This document shows positions 6,872 to 7,177 of a stretch of 7,177 nucleotides of DNA, one piece after another; within the stretch, counting starts at the first letter, position 1; every line of letters begins with the position of its first letter. Under the pieces are notes generated by a model that saw only the letters and a program-made list of their open reading frames with translations, was not told the origin of the DNA and ran no database searches. A program made the translations under genes and the position numbers. The stretch is from DTSX01 sp964008355 (GTDB taxonomy: Bacteria; Pseudomonadota; Gammaproteobacteria; Steroidobacterales; UBA11654), in assembly GCA_964008355.1 (NCBI GenBank), contig CAXGBD010000061.1:1-7177 (forward strand). Reading direction: 5' to 3'.

Positions 6872-7177
6872 GTCTGTTTTATTATTCGTCGTTGCAATCA
6901 TGGTATTGCTCGCTGGTTATCCGGTTGCTTTCACTTTAGCCGGCACTGCTCTTCTGTTTGCATTGGTTGGTTTGATAACTGGAAATTTTGATGTGGGTTA
7001 TTTAAATGCCTTGCCCAGCAGGATTTTTGGAATCATGACTAATGAAACCTTGATTGCGGTTCCACTGTTTATCTTTATGGGTGTTACCCTAGAGCGAGCC
7101 AAAATTGCAGAAGATCTCCTGGAAACACTGAGCTTATTATTCGGCAGCTATCGAGGTGGGTTGGGTTTGGCGGTTAT
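6864..7177 (+). CDS. TRAP transporter large permease, DctM family (3'-truncated by the window edge)
   Basis: This is the N-terminal 104 residues of the large membrane subunit that forms the transport path of a TRAP importer (full family members have about 430-460 residues and belong to the ion transporter superfamily). The visible part starts with a membrane segment (VLLFVVAIMVLLAGYPVAF region), followed by a second hydrophobic stretch and the strongly conserved block PSRIFGIMTNETL (51-63), VPLFIFMG (66-73), LER (76-78), AEDLLE (82-87) and YRGGLG (96-101). The block best fits the FcbT3-like branch, matching the small permease before it. ATG at 6864 overlaps the end of the small permease gene by 8 nt (6864-6871), a typical translationally coupled arrangement. 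No Shine-Dalgarno motif is evident. The substrate-binding protein gene is absent here and may follow downstream. Confidence 0.93.
   Translation, partial: MIESVLLFVVAIMVLLAGYPVAFTLAGTALLFALVGLITGNFDVGYLNALPSRIFGIMTNETLIAVPLFIFMGVTLERAKIAEDLLETLSLLFGSYRGGLGLAV

Overview
This 7.2 kb window reads like an ordinary chromosomal stretch of a gammaproteobacterium. All seven genes lie on the + strand and are tightly packed: the gaps are 29, 9, 18, 29 and 1 nt, and the last pair overlaps by 8 nt. UvrD is strongly E. coli-like along its whole length, TrkA and TrkH are of the proteobacterial type, and the respiratory and TRAP genes are common in marine aerobes. The DNA is moderately AT-leaning by eye. A marine, aerobic, lower-GC gammaproteobacterium is my best guess; I cannot name the genus.

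Layout: (1) 1-260, the 3' part of a small cytochrome c oxidase subunit IV-type membrane protein; (2) 290-1318, ctaA/COX15 heme A synthase; (3) 1328-3478, uvrD DNA helicase II; (4) 3497-4855, trkA, the NAD-binding K+ uptake regulator; (5) 4885-6345, trkH, the K+-translocating membrane subunit; (6) 6347-6871, a TRAP transporter small permease (DctQ-type, TTG start); (7) 6864 to the window end, the start of the TRAP large permease (DctM-type).

Functionally there are three modules. The first is terminal oxidase biogenesis: an oxidase subunit followed by the enzyme that makes heme A for it. The second is a lone DNA-repair helicase. The third is ion and solute transport: a complete TrkAH potassium system followed without a real gap by the membrane part of a Na+-linked TRAP carboxylate/organic-solute importer, whose substrate-binding protein is not in the window. 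No stretch longer than 29 nt lacks a gene, and I see no terminator, convincing promoter, RNA gene, repeat array, mobile element or CRISPR.

I found no previously undescribed system. The points worth a second look are the lack of a recognisable Shine-Dalgarno motif before all six visible starts, the TTG start of the TRAP small permease one base after the trkH stop, and the gene order (ctaA without ctaB next to it, uvrD in between, trkAH joined to a TRAP importer).
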